A stretch of 6,333 bases of DNA from an uncultured Flavobacteriales bacterium (GTDB lineage Bacteria > Bacteroidota > Bacteroidia > Flavobacteriales_D > Sanyastnellaceae), in NCBI GenBank assembly GCA_913057815.1, contig CAJXOV010000138.1, forward strand, positions 1 through 6,333, in the 5' to 3' direction. How positions within the stretch are numbered: the first letter of the stretch is position 1; every line of letters begins with the position of its first letter. Positions 1-6,198 of the stretch are shown one piece after another. The translations under genes and the position numbers were made by a program. A model generated the notes under the pieces. The model ran no database searches, was not told where the DNA came from, and was given only the letters and a program-made list of their open reading frames with translations.

Positions 1-234
1 CCGGTAGTTCTTCTTTATCCAAACCCTATGACGGATGTGGCGTACATCGATTTCGAAAACACTACTGAAAGAACCATAAAAATGGTGGACTCTACAGGAA
101 AAGAGGTTCGAGTTTGGAACAACATTGCTACGCCTCGTTTAGAAATTAAAAAAGGGGATCTATCAGCTGGAAACTATTTCATTCAAATCCAAGAAGGAAC
201 TACTCAGTATTCTGTGAAGCTGATCATAGAGTAG
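1..234 (+). CDS. C-terminal end of a T9SS-exported protein (type A sorting domain), 5' truncated
   Basis: The reading frame is open from base 1 to a TAG at 232-234, giving 77 residues of a gene that starts outside the window. The visible part begins PVVLLYPNPMTDVAYIDF and ends QYSVKLIIE. The YPNP motif, an alternating beta-strand pattern (a KMVDSTGKEVR strand, then GNYFIQIQEG) and a final short basic/hydrophobic strand are the hallmarks of the Por secretion system type A C-terminal sorting domain. In that family the domain directs an outer-membrane-crossing protein through T9SS and is cleaved off at the surface. The internal ATG at 28 falls inside the YPNP motif, so it is not the real start. 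The passenger domain is not visible, so the protein's function is unknown. The gene is followed by a hairpin terminator about 45 bp downstream. Confidence 0.9.
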   Translation, partial: PVVLLYPNPMTDVAYIDFENTTERTIKMVDSTGKEVRVWNNIATPRLEIKKGDLSAGNYFIQIQEGTTQYSVKLIIE

Positions 235-273
235 AGCTTATCCCCTTTATTAGGGCTTGGTATCAACAGACAT

Positions 274-307
274 AAAAAAGCCTCTCAGATAAATCTGAAA
301 GGCTTTT
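274..307. terminator. Bidirectional intrinsic terminator between convergent genes
   Basis: An 11-bp inverted repeat (280-290 with 293-303) is flanked by six A on the left (274-279) and four T on the right (304-307). Read on the minus strand the stem is fully paired with one G-U wobble and is followed by six T, the better direction. It lies 30 bp beyond the stop of the coiled-coil gene. Read on the plus strand there is one C-A mismatch and a T4 tail, which still suits the sorting-domain gene ending at 234. Confidence 0.85.
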
Positions 308-333
308 CGCAATCTTGGTTGAATTTATTTAGG

Positions 334-1149
334 TTAATTAATTCCTACTTTATCAGCAGCGGTCTTAATTCTATCTATTTGAGCTGATTTCTCAGTTACT
401 ACTGCTTTTTGTACATCTACTTCTCCTAGCTTTTTCTCTTTGGCTTTCTTAAGTTCCACAATAGTAGATTTACTCTGCTCTATTTCTCCTCTTAACTCTT
501 CCATTTTAGATTGTAGCTCTGCTATTTTTTGTTCAGATTCTATAATGGTCTGCTCAGATTTATTTATGTCTCCTTCTTCTTTAGCTACGTCTTTATCTAG
601 CTTTTCTCCCTCTTTTACTAATTTATCTAAGGCCTTTTGGCTTTTCTCTTGTCCTTTTCTTTGGGTTTGTAAAGTACTTTGATAAACCATCACATAAAGT
701 TGTTTTTGGTATTCCTTTAAAGATGTCATAATAGCCAATGATTCTTTAGCATGATCATCAGGGTTAATATAATGTCCGCTCAACTCATAGAATACGTTCA
801 TTTTACATCCTTCTTCATCTTCAGAAAACAATGCTGTCACATCCATTTGAACTGCTGATATTTCTGGCATTTTCACATCCTCAGAAATAAATCCACCTTT
901 GGTTTTCTTAACCTCTGCTTGGTATTTATTTTCTAAAAACTCCTTCCATTTCTTTTCAGCATCTCCTTGTGCAGTGTTCAAATAAGAAGAAAACCCGTGT
1001 TTAGTTTCTTTATTAAACTTTAGTAAATCAGAATTAACCTCCATAGACGGAGAAGATTCTAGTGCTTTAGCTATAGCATTTTCTTCTTGAGTATTGGCTA
1101 TAACACTGATTGAGAGGCATATTATTAAAGTGCTTAAGTATTTCATCAT
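334..1149 (-). CDS. Exported coiled-coil protein of unknown function
   Basis: This 271-residue protein belongs to no family I recognise. Residues 1-20 look like a Sec signal peptide (MMKYLSTLIICLSISVIANT, a hydrophobic core with cleavage likely near TQ/EE). The Cys at 11 lies inside the hydrophobic core and does not form a good lipobox. Residues about 21-160 are mixed and probably globular, with a K/E-rich segment, single Cys at 115 and aromatic residues near 120-156. Residues about 162-263 are very rich in K, E and Q with heptad-like spacing of I, L and V, a long predicted coiled coil. The protein is therefore probably periplasmic or envelope-associated. Two adjacent ATG codons (1147-1149 and 1144-1146) could start it, with no effect on the signal peptide call. 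It stands alone, divergent from the nuclease gene, with its own promoter box and terminator. A scaffold or envelope role is only a guess. Confidence 0.85.
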   Translation of the reverse strand: MMKYLSTLIICLSISVIANTQEENAIAKALESSPSMEVNSDLLKFNKETKHGFSSYLNTAQGDAEKKWKEFLENKYQAEVKKTKGGFISEDVKMPEISAVQMDVTALFSEDEEGCKMNVFYELSGHYINPDDHAKESLAIMTSLKEYQKQLYVMVYQSTLQTQRKGQEKSQKALDKLVKEGEKLDKDVAKEEGDINKSEQTIIESEQKIAELQSKMEELRGEIEQSKSTIVELKKAKEKKLGEVDVQKAVVTEKSAQIDRIKTAADKVGIN

Positions 1150-1179
1150 TTATAGGTTTATGTTGTTTAGACCGTTACA

Positions 1180-1187
1180 CAAATATA
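1180..1187 (-). promoter_or_regulatory. Promoter -7 box for the coiled-coil protein gene
   Basis: On the minus strand this reads TATATTTG, a full match to the Bacteroidota -7 consensus TAnnTTTG. It lies 30 bp upstream of the first ATG, which allows a leader of roughly 25 nt. I find no clear -33 TTG at the expected 17-23 bp, because that stretch is an A-run on this strand. No Shine-Dalgarno sequence is seen, as is common in this phylum. Confidence 0.55.
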
Positions 1188-1232
1188 AAGTCACATTTCT
1201 ACTTTTTTTTATAAAATCTCCTCATTAGGCTG

Positions 1233-1240
1233 TAGCTTTG
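1233..1240 (+). promoter_or_regulatory. Promoter -7 box for the endonuclease gene, almost abutting the ATG
   Basis: TAGCTTTG matches the Bacteroidota -7 consensus TAnnTTTG exactly. Only 7 bases separate it from the ATG at 1248, so transcription should start at or within a few bases of the start codon. The -33 region is a T-run (1203-1210) without a proper TTTG. An in-frame TAG at 1233-1235, inside the box itself, excludes an upstream start. Confidence 0.6.
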
Positions 1241-1247
1241 TGTTACA

Positions 1248-2330
1248 ATGAAGAAGTCTATTGCATTATCAGTGGTTTCCATAGTTTTTATTTCTATAAA
1301 TCTGTTTGGACAGTACCCAACTAACATTCACAATCAAGATTTAAGAGTCTGGTTAAAGTCCAACACCTATGATGGAGATTTCGGTGATCTAGGATACAAT
1401 GGAGCCAGACAACAGATGTATTCATTTACAGATGAAGTAAACGGAAAGATACATTGCATTTATACTGATTTTGAAATGAATGCGGAGTTTACAACTTTTC
1501 CAAATCCTATTAACGCAGAACATTTAGTTCCTCAGTCGTTTTATGGAAGCTCTTCTCCGATGAGGTCAGACATACATAACATTAGACCCAGCCATCAAGA
1601 TGCCAACTCAGAACGTTCTTTCTTTGATTTTGGTGAGGTTCCTGATGGTCAAGCTACGTGGTATGGAATTACCTCAGGAGGTGCATATACTACAAGTGGA
1701 AGTGAACCTTCTCCATCGGCTAATTTTTCTGAAGGAATAGAATTCCTTTGGGAACCGCAGGAAGATAGAAAAGGTGATGTGGCTAGAGGAGTGTTTTATT
1801 TCTATACAAACTATCCTACTCAGGCTGGTCCTATTACGGATTTAGCCAATATTTCTACGCTTTATCAATGGCATTTAGACGATCCCGCTGATGCAGCTGA
1901 GATCACTAGAAACTCAAGAGTAGAAACTGCCCAAGGAAACAGAAACCCATATGTAGATTATCCGGGATTGGTATATGACGCTTGGTTATGGGTAGAGGTT
2001 TTAGGATGTACAGATGATACAGCTTCTAACTATGATCCAGCAGCTAATACGGATGATGGTTCTTGTGTTTTTGGAAACCTTGGTTGTACAGATCCAGCTT
2101 TTATAGAGTTCGACTTATCAGCTACTATAGATGACGGTTCGTGTAGTGTGTTAATCGTTCTCGGATGTAGATATCCAACAGCCTTAAACTATAACCCTGC
2201 CGCCAACATGGATGACACAGGTTCGTGTTTGTTTCCGGGCATCTGCTTAGGAGATTTTACAGGTGACGGAAGTATTAATGTGAGTGATTTAGGTGGATTT
2301 TTAGGAGCGTTCGGAAGTGAATGTGACTAG
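1248..2330 (+). CDS. Secreted endonuclease I-family nuclease with Cys-rich repeats and dockerin-like tail
   Basis: The 360-residue protein starts with a signal peptide (residues 1-21, ending NLFG before Gln22). Residues about 25-250 form an endonuclease I domain (EndA/Vvn type, His-Me finger). The active-site motif NAEHLVPQS is at 89-97, with His92 the likely general base and Glu91 a likely Mg ligand. Further family motifs are DIHNIRP at 108-114, NSERS at 120-124, GDVARGVFYF at 176-185 and AQGNRNPYVDYPGLV at 228-242. Family members cut DNA and RNA non-specifically, usually to scavenge nutrients or degrade extracellular DNA. Three repeats of about 21 residues follow (253-327). The last segment (333-359) resembles one EF-hand-like dockerin loop, GDFTGDGSINVSDL, bracketed by Cys333 and Cys359. 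No type A T9SS sorting domain is present. ATG 1248 is the only start compatible with the signal peptide. The stop overlaps the convergent cysQ stop. Confidence 0.92.
   Translation: MKKSIALSVVSIVFISINLFGQYPTNIHNQDLRVWLKSNTYDGDFGDLGYNGARQQMYSFTDEVNGKIHCIYTDFEMNAEFTTFPNPINAEHLVPQSFYGSSSPMRSDIHNIRPSHQDANSERSFFDFGEVPDGQATWYGITSGGAYTTSGSEPSPSANFSEGIEFLWEPQEDRKGDVARGVFYFYTNYPTQAGPITDLANISTLYQWHLDDPADAAEITRNSRVETAQGNRNPYVDYPGLVYDAWLWVEVLGCTDDTASNYDPAANTDDGSCVFGNLGCTDPAFIEFDLSATIDDGSCSVLIVLGCRYPTALNYNPAANMDDTGSCLFPGICLGDFTGDGSINVSDLGGFLGAFGSECD
2004..2228 (+). repeat. Three tandem GCTD...DDGSC protein repeats inside the nuclease gene
   Basis: Three copies with the pattern GC-TD-x-A-x-NY-x-P-A-A-x-DDGSC occur at residues 253-273, 279-299 and 306-327 (bases 2004-2066, 2082-2144 and 2163-2228). 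Each has a Cys near both ends, suggesting one disulfide per unit, and an Asp pair that could bind calcium. Copy 2 has lost NY, and copy 3 has GCRYP and one inserted residue (DDTGSC). The copies differ widely at the DNA level, so the duplication is old. Such repeats are common in secreted proteins of marine Flavobacteriales; their function is not established. Confidence 0.85.
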
Positions 2331-3139
2331 AATGCCATAAAAAATGGATTCAACAGGTTAGCCTTGTTGTATTCCAATTCAGTATAATCTTCTGTATTAA
2401 CTATAGAATACCCACAAGCTGAAACCACTCCGTGAGCAGCAGCTGTGTCCCACTCCATAGTCGGGCCAAATCTTGGATATATATCTGCACCACCTTCAGC
2501 TATTTTCAAAAACTTAAGAGAGCTTCCCATAGGAACTTCCTTAGTTTCTTTGAACTGTTTTATAAACTCTAAAGTTTCAGCATTCATATGAGAACGTGAA
2601 CAAACAATTTTAACGGCTTCATTTGAATCACCTTTACTTGATGCTTTATGTCCGTTTTCTACTATCCACCTTTGAGTTCTGCTTTCTTTATTTGGAAGGG
2701 CTGAAACTTCGCCTCCCGTTTTATGGTAAAACGCTTCTTTGGTATGTACGTTTCCCCAATAAAGTTCTTCTGAAACTGGCACATAAACAATTCCAAGTGT
2801 TGCTTTTTTATTCTCTATGAGCGCGATATTTACTGTGAACTCACCGTTTCTTTTTATAAACTCCTTAGTCCCATCTAAAGGGTCTACCATCCAAAAGGTA
2901 TCCCACTTAGCCCTTTCTTCAAATGGAATTTGAGCACCTTCTTCACTGAGCACAGGTATACCTGTTTTCTCTAAAAACTCAGCTATAACTAAGTGAGCGT
3001 TTTTATCTGCCTGAGTTAATGGTGAGTCATCTGCTTTTGACTCTATCCCTCTGTCTTCTTTATTATATACTTCTAGAATTGCCTCTCCAGCTTTAATAGA
3101 TGCTTTTTTAGCTGTTTCAAGTAGTTCAGTATAGTTCAT
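2327..3139 (-). CDS. cysQ: 3'(2'),5'-bisphosphate nucleotidase CysQ (PAP phosphatase)
   Basis: CysQ hydrolyses 3'-phosphoadenosine 5'-phosphate (PAP) to AMP and phosphate in the cytoplasm, clearing the by-product of PAPS use. The 270-residue protein has the Mg-dependent, lithium-sensitive inositol monophosphatase fold. The metal-binding acidic pair is in LSEEG (Glu66-Glu67). The core motif DPLDGTKEF is at 86-94, with Asp86 and Asp89 as metal ligands. GSSLKF is at 205-210, and the second motif WDTAAAHGVVSACG at 230-243 carries Asp231. Length is normal for CysQ. It is the last gene of the sulfate-activation operon, 6 bp after cysN. That context makes CysQ far more likely than inositol monophosphatase. 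Its stop TAG overlaps the stop of the convergent nuclease gene within a shared CTAG, so no intergenic terminator exists here. Confidence 0.95.
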   Translation of the reverse strand: MNYTELLETAKKASIKAGEAILEVYNKEDRGIESKADDSPLTQADKNAHLVIAEFLEKTGIPVLSEEGAQIPFEERAKWDTFWMVDPLDGTKEFIKRNGEFTVNIALIENKKATLGIVYVPVSEELYWGNVHTKEAFYHKTGGEVSALPNKESRTQRWIVENGHKASSKGDSNEAVKIVCSRSHMNAETLEFIKQFKETKEVPMGSSLKFLKIAEGGADIYPRFGPTMEWDTAAAHGVVSACGYSIVNTEDYTELEYNKANLLNPFFMAF

Positions 3140-3145
3140 GATGGA

Positions 3146-4387
3146 TTAAATAATCATTCCTGCTGCCACAGTATTGAAGTCTCCTTCATCTACGATAATA
3201 AAGGAACCGGTAGATTTGTTGTTTTTATAGGAATCTACTAAAAGAGGTTTGGTAGTTCTTAAAGTTACTCGTGATATGTCATTCATAGCTATGTTTTTAT
3301 CCTCTTTTAGCCTATGAAGTGTGTTGATATCCACCTTGTATTGAATCTCTTTAATAATGGTTCGAGCCTCATTAGAAGTATGACGGATTATGTATTTTTT
3401 TCCGACTACGAGCTTATTGTCTCCAAGCCAACATAGCATTACATCCAAATCCTGAGTAGCTTCTGGTTGGTTTTTTACCCGCACTATCATGTCTCCACGG
3501 CTAGTATCTATATCGTCTTCCAATGTCATGCATACAGACATAGGTGGGAATGCCTCAGCTACATCAGCTTTTCCGCAGTTGATAGTTTTTATCTTACTAG
3601 TAAATCCAGTAGGAAGTGTCATCACCTCATCTCCAACTTTAAACACACCGCTTTCTACTCGTCCTGCATATCCTCTATAGTCATGGTATTCATCCGAATG
3701 AGGTCTAATCACATTCTGAACTGGGAATCTGCAGTCGATTAAATTTCTATCAGAAGAAATGTAGATCTCTTCCAGTGTGTTTAATAAAGAACCGCCAGAA
3801 TACCAGTCCATTTTATCACCTTTATCTACTACATTATCTCCTTTTAAAGCTGAGATTGGAATGAAACGGATATCCTCTACATCCAGTTTAGAAGCAAAGT
3901 CAATATAAGCAGCTTTAATCTCTTCAAAAGTTTCTTCGCCATAATCTACCAAATCCATTTTATTCACGCATACTATGATGTGTTTGATCTGTAATAATGA
4001 AGCTATGAACGAGTGTCTTTTGGTTTGTTCTAAAATTCCCTTTCTAGCATCTATAAGAATCAATGCTAGGTTAGAAGTGCTGGCTCCAGTAACCATGTTT
4101 CTAGTGTACTGAATATGTCCTGGGGTGTCTGCTATTATAAACTTTCTCTTTGGCGTAGCAAAGTATCTATAAGCTACATCTATGGTAATCCCTTGCTCTC
4201 TTTCATCTCTTAGTCCATCGGTTAAAAGGGAAAGATCCACATGATCTAGACCTTTTTTATTACTAGCTCCTTCTATAGATTCTAATTGATCTTCGAATAT
4301 GGTTTTAGAATCGTAGAGAAGTCTACCAATTAAGGTGCTTTTTCCATCATCTACACTACCTGCTGTGCTGAATCTTAATAAATCCAT
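3146..4387 (-). CDS. cysN: Sulfate adenylyltransferase subunit 1, GTPase CysN
   Basis: CysN is the GTPase subunit of the heterodimeric ATP sulfurylase. GTP hydrolysis drives formation of adenosine 5'-phosphosulfate (APS) from ATP and sulfate by CysD. The 413 residues contain all G-protein motifs: G1 GSVDDGKST (10-18), the switch I segment GITIDVAYR (66-74), G3 DTPGH (87-91), G4 NKMD (142-145) and G5 SAL (179-181). Two beta-barrel domains like those of EF-Tu follow, from about residue 215 to 413. The protein ends soon after the second barrel, so there is no fused C-terminal APS kinase domain as in CysNC/NodQ; a separate cysC lies in the same operon. ATG 4387 gives the usual N-terminus. An A-rich, GA-containing stretch precedes it, but there is no strong Shine-Dalgarno. 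Confidence 0.96.
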   Translation of the reverse strand: MDLLRFSTAGSVDDGKSTLIGRLLYDSKTIFEDQLESIEGASNKKGLDHVDLSLLTDGLRDEREQGITIDVAYRYFATPKRKFIIADTPGHIQYTRNMVTGASTSNLALILIDARKGILEQTKRHSFIASLLQIKHIIVCVNKMDLVDYGEETFEEIKAAYIDFASKLDVEDIRFIPISALKGDNVVDKGDKMDWYSGGSLLNTLEEIYISSDRNLIDCRFPVQNVIRPHSDEYHDYRGYAGRVESGVFKVGDEVMTLPTGFTSKIKTINCGKADVAEAFPPMSVCMTLEDDIDTSRGDMIVRVKNQPEATQDLDVMLCWLGDNKLVVGKKYIIRHTSNEARTIIKEIQYKVDINTLHRLKEDKNIAMNDISRVTLRTTKPLLVDSYKNNKSTGSFIIVDEGDFNTVAAGMII

Positions 4388-4411
4388 TTTTATACTTTTC
4401 TTTTCTGCATA

Positions 4412-4435
4412 GCAATATTAACCTAGGTTTATTGC
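4412..4435 (-). promoter_or_regulatory. Hairpin in the cysD-cysN intergenic gap (function unknown)
   Basis: The 61-bp gap 4388-4448 is the only sizeable spacer in the operon. It contains an inverted repeat: six outer pairs (4412-4417 with 4430-4435), a 2-base bulge (4418-4419), then the perfect 10-bp palindrome AACCTAGGTT (4420-4429). No T-run follows, so it is not an intrinsic terminator. A processing or stability element, or a protein-binding palindrome, are both possible. No TAnnTTTG promoter box is seen in the gap. Confidence 0.45.
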
Positions 4436-4448
4436 AACGCTAATTCTA

Positions 4449-5354
4449 TTAAAAATAACCCTCTTTTTTTCTGTCTTCCATAGCGGAATCAGAACGCTTA
4501 TCATCTGCTCTTCCTGATCTCTCCGTTACTCTGGCAGCAGCTACTTCAGCTATTATCTTATCTAAATCATCAGCAGTACTCTCTGATGCTCCTGTAATAG
4601 AAATATCACCAATCGTTCTAAAACGAATCATTCGTTTTTCTACTTTATCACCTTCTCTGAGGGTGTGTACATTTTTGTCATAACCCAGAAGTACTCCATG
4701 TCTTTCTAGCACATCTCTTTCATGAGCGAAATAAAGACTAGGAAGTGCTATTTGTTCTCTTTTAATATACTGCCATATATCCATTTCGGTCCAGTTAGAA
4801 ATAGGGAAAACTCTAAAATTCTCACCCATTTTCTTTCTGCCGTTAAGAATATTCCAAAGCTCAGGACGTTGGTTCTTAGGGTCCCACTGACCAAAATCAT
4901 CTCGATGTGAGAAAAATCTTTCTTTTGCCCTAGCTTTCTCTTCATCTCTTCTAGCACCACCTAAACAAGCGTCAAATTGGCCTTCTTCGATAGTGTCTAA
5001 CAACGTGGTAGTCTGTAGTTTGTTTCTGCTGGCGTTTACTCCAGTTTCTTCAGCTACCTTTCCGTCATCTATTGATTTTTGAACAGACCCCACGATTAAA
5101 CGAGCTCCATTCTCTTTTACAAGAGCATCTCTAAAGTCCAATGTTTCTTTAAAGTTATGTCCGGTATCAATATGAACTAAAGGAAAAGGAAGTTTTGCTG
5201 GGTAAAAAGCCTTCAAGGCTAAATGTGTAGTAACTATAGAGTCTTTTCCCCCTGAAAACAGAATACAAGGATTCTCAAACTGGGCAAAAGCTTCTCTAAT
5301 TATAAATATACTCTCTGATTCTAATTCAGATAAATGATCTAAGTTATAATTCAC
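4449..5354 (-). CDS. cysD: Sulfate adenylyltransferase subunit 2 CysD
   Basis: CysD is the catalytic subunit of ATP sulfurylase. It joins sulfate to the AMP moiety of ATP to give APS and pyrophosphate, working with CysN. The 301-residue length is typical. It is a PP-loop ATP pyrophosphatase-type enzyme: the P-loop SGGKDS is at 34-39, followed by VHIDTGHNF (60-68), the conserved basic segment GGARRDEEKARAKERFFSHR (132-151), and the family C-terminus with GRADDKRSDSAMEDRKKEGYF motif residues (281-301). The start codon is GTG (5352-5354). It overlaps the cysC stop as GTGA (4 bp), suggesting translational coupling. No in-frame ATG occurs until residue 176, and the N-terminal MNYNLDHLSELESESI fits the family, so the GTG start is well supported. 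Confidence 0.96.
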   Translation of the reverse strand: MNYNLDHLSELESESIFIIREAFAQFENPCILFSGGKDSIVTTHLALKAFYPAKLPFPLVHIDTGHNFKETLDFRDALVKENGARLIVGSVQKSIDDGKVAEETGVNASRNKLQTTTLLDTIEEGQFDACLGGARRDEEKARAKERFFSHRDDFGQWDPKNQRPELWNILNGRKKMGENFRVFPISNWTEMDIWQYIKREQIALPSLYFAHERDVLERHGVLLGYDKNVHTLREGDKVEKRMIRFRTIGDISITGASESTADDLDKIIAEVAAARVTERSGRADDKRSDSAMEDRKKEGYF

Positions 5355-5941
5355 TTGTCAATTAATTTTTTAAGATGGCCAAAGATAAGGTTCGTGCTAT
5401 CATCTATGGTTTTATCTTGAGTTTTTACTTCAATTTCTGGGTTTATCGGTTCTTCGTACGGAGAAGTGATTCCTGTAAAAGAAGGAATTTCTCCTTTTCT
5501 TGCTTTTTTATACAAGCCTTTAACATCCCTTCCTTCACAAACCTCTAGCGGAGTATTTACAAATACCTCTATGAAATTTTCAGTCCCTATAATTTCTCTA
5601 GCGTTTTTTCTGTCCTCTACAAACGGGCTTATAAATGCCGTTAAAACAATAACCCCGGAATCTGCCATCAACTTGGCCACCTCAGAAATTCTTCTAATGT
5701 TCTCGGTTCTGTCGGAGTTGCTAAAAGAAAGGTCTTTATTCAAACCTTGGCGAATGTTGTCTCCATCTAAAATGTAAGTGAGTCTTCCTTCTTTATAAAG
5801 CTTGTTGTTTAGAGCGTCTGCTAATGTGGATTTCCCTGAACCAGAAAGGCCTGTAAACCAAAGCACCTTTCCTTTTTGTTCAAGTAATTCCTCTCTTTGA
5901 CCTCTAGTTACAGCACTATGTTGTGTGTATAAATTATCCAT
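5351..5941 (-). CDS. cysC: Adenylyl-sulfate kinase CysC
   Basis: CysC phosphorylates the 3'-OH of APS with ATP to make PAPS, the activated sulfate used by PAPS reductases and sulfotransferases. The 196 residues match stand-alone APS kinases. The Walker A loop GLSGSGKST is at 31-39, the DGDNIR motif at 59-64, the substrate-binding DRTENIRR at 77-84, AFISPF at 102-107 (Ser105 aligns with the serine known in this family) and the lid region GLYKKARKGEIPSFTGI at 142-158. A strong Shine-Dalgarno (AAGGAG, 5948-5953) sits 6-7 bases before the ATG and inside the last codons of the upstream gene. The gene follows the DUF2061 gene by 3 bp and overlaps cysD by 4 bp. Confidence 0.97.
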   Translation of the reverse strand: MDNLYTQHSAVTRGQREELLEQKGKVLWFTGLSGSGKSTLADALNNKLYKEGRLTYILDGDNIRQGLNKDLSFSNSDRTENIRRISEVAKLMADSGVIVLTAFISPFVEDRKNAREIIGTENFIEVFVNTPLEVCEGRDVKGLYKKARKGEIPSFTGITSPYEEPINPEIEVKTQDKTIDDSTNLIFGHLKKLIDK

Positions 5942-5944
5942 GTG

Positions 5945-6178
5945 TTACTCCTTGTTTCTTTTAGGAAGACCAAAGTTTGATTTATACCATGCTCGTTCAT
6001 GAAAATAATAAATAGGCATTTTAGCAAAAAACTCTATACCCCCCACAGCCAACCCTGTAGCTGGATCTCCGCTTACTAACCATGCTATAATAATAGTGGT
6101 AACAGTAGCGGTAACTCGCCAAGTTAAGGTTTTAGCTATATGTCTTTTCCTTGATTCTAAGGGGCTTTTTCCTGCCAT
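5945..6178 (-). CDS. DUF2061 small membrane protein, first gene of the sulfate-activation operon
   Basis: This 77-residue protein matches the DUF2061 family as I know it: the N-terminal signature SRKRHIAKTLTWRVTAT (9-25), a hydrophobic segment about 22-36 (TVTTIIIAWLVSG), then AVGGIEFFAKMPIYYFHERAW (44-64), a second hydrophobic stretch carrying Glu49 and ending in the conserved Tyr-Phe-His-Glu-Arg-x-Trp. It should be a small inner-membrane protein with basic ends. The biochemical function of the family is unknown. It is the promoter-proximal gene, only 3 bp before cysC, and its last codons AAG GAG TAA supply the cysC Shine-Dalgarno, so the two are surely co-transcribed. A role in sulfate uptake or in membrane placement of the pathway is inference from position only. 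ATG 6178 fits the family N-terminus and lies about 15 nt downstream of the predicted transcription start. Confidence 0.9.
   Translation of the reverse strand: MAGKSPLESRKRHIAKTLTWRVTATVTTIIIAWLVSGDPATGLAVGGIEFFAKMPIYYFHERAWYKSNFGLPKRNKE
5948..5953 (-). promoter_or_regulatory. Shine-Dalgarno of cysC inside the end of the DUF2061 gene
   Basis: On the minus strand the DUF2061 gene ends AAG GAG TAA, followed by CAC and the cysC ATG. AAGGAG is a near-perfect Shine-Dalgarno at normal spacing. Strong sites like this are uncommon in Bacteroidota, where most genes lack one, including the other genes in this window. The arrangement suggests that translation of cysC is coupled to that of the small membrane protein. 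Confidence 0.7.
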
Positions 6179-6198
6179 GATTATTAAAAATTACCTTG

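Noticed and set aside
440..682. An 80-codon plus-strand frame opposite the coiled-coil gene
   Set aside because: The Ser/Leu/Phe-rich translation is simply the complement of K/E-rich coiled-coil codons.
2335..2347. CCAT-AAAAA-ATGG mini hairpin at the end of cysQ
   Set aside because: It has only four base pairs, lies inside the coding sequence and has no T-run after it. It is too weak to call a terminator.
3467..3742. Two overlapping plus-strand frames opposite cysN
   Set aside because: They are shadow frames of a fully conserved GTPase gene and match no known family.
4420..4429. Internal promoter or operator at AACCTAGGTT ahead of cysN
   Set aside because: No TAnnTTTG box or -33 TTG pair is found in the gap. 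The palindrome is kept only as part of a hairpin of unknown role.
5466..5777. A 103-codon open frame on the plus strand, antisense to cysC
   Set aside because: It lies entirely within a clearly conserved gene, its translation is low in complexity and Ser/Leu-rich as expected of a shadow frame, and no promoter box precedes it.
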